Source: Ascidia mentula (taxonomy: Eukaryota; Chordata; Ascidiacea; Phlebobranchia; Ascidiidae). From it: a DNA stretch of 64,000 nucleotides. The notes beneath the pieces were generated by a model. It ran no database searches. It saw only the letters and a list, made by a program, of their open reading frames with translations, and was not told where the DNA came from. The stretch lies in assembly GCA_947561715.1 (NCBI GenBank), contig OX387202.1, forward strand, positions 7,205,001-7,269,000, written 5' to 3'. A program made the translations under genes and the position numbers. Positions 63,673 to 64,000 of the stretch are shown here, piece after piece (position 1 is the stretch's first letter; every line of letters begins with the position of its first letter).

Positions 63673-64000
63673 CTATGCAAGGTGACACAAGTGTAAATAA
63701 AGCAAGAATTAAACTACGATCTAATTAAAAACGGCTCACACGAAACTTTAAATTAGGAAACAGTTTTTGTGAAAACAACTTAAAAATAAACATGCAATTT
63801 TTTCCAATTGCCTTTATAACAAAACTAAACCAAATGGAAGCAGAAAAATCTAATTTTTAAGTAAAATTAAACAAGGTGTATTATTAAATTACATTTAATT
63901 TATATCAAGTTATTGTTACCACACTGCTTAGGATCAGCTAAATATTCTATTTTGTTTACCACGGAGGCAAAACTGCCCAAACCTGTATAGAAAGTCGACA

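Noticed and set aside
63960..63982. Possible 23-nt micro-exon on - at the right edge
   Set aside because: AG and GT flank it, but such pairs are common by chance and phase cannot be tested without the next exon.
1..64000. CRISPR arrays, operons with Shine-Dalgarno sites, rRNA or tRNA genes
   Set aside because: The window is eukaryotic nuclear DNA; no regularly spaced repeats of CRISPR type and no cloverleaf or rRNA core sequence were noticed.

Overview
The window looks like nuclear DNA of a solitary ascidian (sea squirt, Ciona-type). It is AT-rich and has multi-exon animal genes with short GT-AG introns. The gene set is chordate (BAF155/170, a RASEF-type Rab, SMCT-type SLC5, CYP7/8-type P450), and probable trans-splice acceptors lie just upstream of some start codons. 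The species call is an inference from style and gene content; nothing in the sequence names it. All exon models were built by hand from splice consensus and phase; for SMARCC, RASEF, SLC5 copy A and the CPI gene the exon lengths sum to an intact frame.

Layout. Positions 1-2,400 (+) hold the 3' part of a CYP7/CYP8-like P450. Positions 3,762-14,597 (-) hold a complete 23-exon SMARCC (BAF155/170) gene, with a duplicated coiled-coil exon and a small intronless ORF nested in one intron. Positions 14,600-17,400 are mostly non-coding. Positions 17,404-27,900 (+) hold a 12-exon RASEF/Rab45-like gene (EF-hands, coiled coil, Rab GTPase, C-terminal CC), with an intronless tetraspanin nested in intron 1. 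Positions 29,966-56,591 are a three-unit tandem array. Each unit carries a full SLC5 (SMCT-like) transporter on + and, convergent on -, the last three exons of a proline/lysine-rich protein with a capping-protein-interaction (CPI) motif. Only the rightmost unit is joined to the rest of that gene, which runs to 60,186. Positions 60,884-61,535 (-) hold a small coiled-coil gene, and two exons of another (-) gene enter from the right edge at 63,219-63,672.

The array is the most informative part. Its left edge has a decayed SLC5 exon. Both unit junctions share the same breakpoint with a 17-19 bp micro-duplication. Marker bases show that unit B is a recombinant, with a unit-C-like gene body and a unit-A-like 3' flank, and the switch lies within about 15 bp at 46,002-46,017. 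That fits unequal crossing-over at the border of the two convergent transcription units. Copy A encodes 620 residues. Copies B and C share a stop that removes the last 10. Whether the near-identity is real duplication or partly haplotype mis-assembly cannot be decided from the sequence alone.
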